Shown here piece after piece: positions 5,853-5,915 of a stretch of DNA of 5,915 nucleotides (within the stretch, counting starts at the first letter, position 1; each line of letters starts with the position of its first letter). The notes under the pieces are model-generated. The model did not search any database. It was given only the letters and a program-made list of their open reading frames with translations, and was not told the DNA's origin. The stretch spans positions 1-5,915 of the forward strand of contig JAQVPT010000232.1 of the NCBI GenBank assembly GCA_028701945.1. The letters run 5' to 3'. The stretch comes from Bacteroidales bacterium. GTDB taxonomy: Bacteria > Bacteroidota > Bacteroidia > Bacteroidales > ML635J-15. The translations under genes were made by a program, and so were the position numbers.

Positions 5853-5915
5853 TTAGTCAAGAACAACGACACTGTGTTTATTTTCAAACTCAATGGAAAC
5901 TAAATAATTATCGGG
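5853..5915 (-). CDS. Possible C-terminal end of a gene entering from the right edge
   Basis: Reading from the right edge, one frame is open for 20 codons and ends in TAA at 5855-5853. The peptide alternates hydrophobic and charged residues (LVSIEFENKHSVVVLD at the end), which looks like a real C-terminus, and its strand agrees with all other genes here. The other two minus-strand frames stop quickly. The piece is too short to assign a family. A competing reading exists on the plus strand: an ATG at 5825 is open for 30 codons to the edge, with a less protein-like composition (many Gln, Tyr, His, Arg). I favour the minus-strand reading, at low confidence. Confidence 0.4.
   Translation of the reverse strand, partial: PDNYLVSIEFENKHSVVVLD

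Overview
The window is AT-rich, and every gene I can support is on the minus strand. It looks like a chromosomal piece of a Bacteroidota bacterium, probably in or near the flavobacterial lineage. Four things point there: a type IX secretion system (T9SS) type B sorting domain of the gliding-motility family, SprB-type repeats, a lipoprotein with a charged residue run after the lipid-bearing cysteine, and start codons preceded by A-rich leaders with no Shine-Dalgarno sequence.

Layout in the direction of transcription (right to left). At 5853-5915 there may be the last 20 codons of a gene that begins outside the window. A short spacer with a candidate promoter follows, then a 274-residue lipoprotein of unknown function (4912-5736). 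Its transcript probably ends at a strong hairpin at 4831-4876. A spacer with no intact gene follows (4345-4911). It holds two adjoining protein-like open stretches in one frame, separated by a single stop, and a good Bacteroidota-type -7 promoter box. Next is a 192-residue secreted protein with two apparent ferredoxin-like halves (3766-4344). Only 11 bases later a giant secreted repeat protein starts at 3754 and runs off the left edge after 1251 codons.

I translated the large gene by hand from 3754 to 2 and found no stop or frameshift. Its order is: signal peptide; two nearly identical 108-residue DTYGDGW-type modules; a Cys-rich beta domain typical of T9SS cargo; one Ig-like domain; four exactly phased 66-residue repeats; six SprB-like repeats; and a gliding-motility-associated C-terminal sorting domain whose last residues lie outside the window. 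The likely role is a surface adhesin or surface-layer protein exported by T9SS.

The 192-residue gene and the adhesin gene probably form a two-gene operon of exported proteins. No function can be assigned to the smaller protein or to the lipoprotein. There are no tRNA, rRNA, CRISPR or intact mobile-element genes in the window.
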